In this document: one piece after another, positions 5,504 through 5,674 of the stretch
Layout of the letters: each line of letters begins with the position of its first letter
How positions within the stretch are numbered: position 1 is the first letter of the stretch
Source: Caldifarciminota bacterium
GTDB taxonomy: Bacteria > Hydrothermota > UBA3072 > WFRC01
Length of the DNA: 5,674 nucleotides
Assembly (NCBI GenBank): GCA_015486685.1
Contig: WFRC01000284.1
Location: 1-5,674 of the forward strand
Reading direction: 5' to 3'
The notes under the pieces: model-generated
The model's database searches: none
What the model was told of the DNA's origin: nothing
The model's input: the letters and a program-made list of their open reading frames with translations, nothing else
Translations under genes and position numbers: made by a program

Positions 5504-5662
5504 ATGCTGAAACGAGTTCAGCATGACAATTCAGGGTCAGCATGACACCCTCCCTTAATCCCTCCCATCAAGGGAGGGAGATTAAGAAGAATTATCGGGA
5601 TTAGGAAATCCCTCCTACAATGAAAGAAACAACGAGATTCTTCGCCTTCGGCTCAGAATGAC
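5504..5662. repeat. Right cluster of consecutive palindromes
   Basis: Five palindromes follow one another. ATGCTGAA/TTCAGCAT is at 5504-5524. GTCA-GCA-TGAC is at 5536-5546, a partial echo of the first. CCCTCCCTT (5548-5556) pairs with AAGGGAGGG (5570-5578), or alternatively CCCTCCC (5560-5566) with GGGAGGG (5572-5578). GGGATT-AGGA-AATCCC is at 5597-5612. ATTCT...GCC-TTC-GGC...AGAAT is at 5637-5659, followed by GAC. Together with the two repeats before it, this fills the 385 nt after the protease gene. I see no convincing gene, RNA gene or clear terminator there. Confidence 0.7.
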
Positions 5663-5674
5663 GGAAAAAAAGAA

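Noticed and set aside
5354..5662. CRISPR array
   Set aside because: The repeated units are few, unequal in length and irregularly spaced, the palindromes differ from one another, and no cas gene is present.

Overview
The window is AT-rich bacterial DNA. Three of its transcription units have consensus-like sigma70-type promoters (TTGACA, 16-18 bp, TATAAT-like), and the better-supported start codons have purine-rich Shine-Dalgarno sites (AAGGAGG, AAAGGGGG, GGAGGT). Clusters of short palindromes ending in (A/C)ATGAC lie in the non-coding parts. I recall similar repeats from uncultivated anaerobic bacterial lineages, but I cannot assign a phylum from this sequence alone.

Left part (1-405): debris of a restriction-modification region. 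A partial reading frame enters from the left edge and stops at 191. A second, overlapping frame (185-346) encodes only the characteristic C-terminal tail of an Eco57I-like type IIG restriction/methylation enzyme, with the body of the gene missing. A 20-codon stub with good start signals (343-405) overlaps that tail by ATGA.

Middle part (395-4313): two restriction-type units converge. On the plus strand, a promoter, a leader palindrome and a strong ribosome site precede a stand-alone HsdR N-terminal-like PD-(D/E)XK nuclease (510-1271) with no helicase part. On the minus strand, an own promoter (4286-4313) drives a complete McrBC-type modification-dependent restriction system: mcrB (2561-4222), an AAA+ motor with an N-terminal region I do not recognise as the E. 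coli DNA-binding domain, and mcrC (1303-2583), the PD-(D/E)XK nuclease subunit. These two overlap by 23 nt. The motor should assemble as a hexamer on DNA bearing the recognised modification, translocate on nucleotide hydrolysis, and bring in McrC to cut.

Right part (4314-5674): a two-gene unit of a small DUF5678-like protein (4641-4856) and a retropepsin-like single-domain aspartyl protease (4867-5289), with its own promoter. It is bracketed by two clusters of dispersed palindromic repeats (4364-4483 and 5354-5662) that share components in the same order and orientation. Apart from these repeats and the promoters, the stretches 4223-4640 and 5290-5674 show no convincing gene.

Overall this looks like a defence-island fragment with turnover of restriction genes. 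The two items that stand out most are the unfamiliar N-terminal module of McrB and the DUF5678/retropepsin pair set between repeat clusters.
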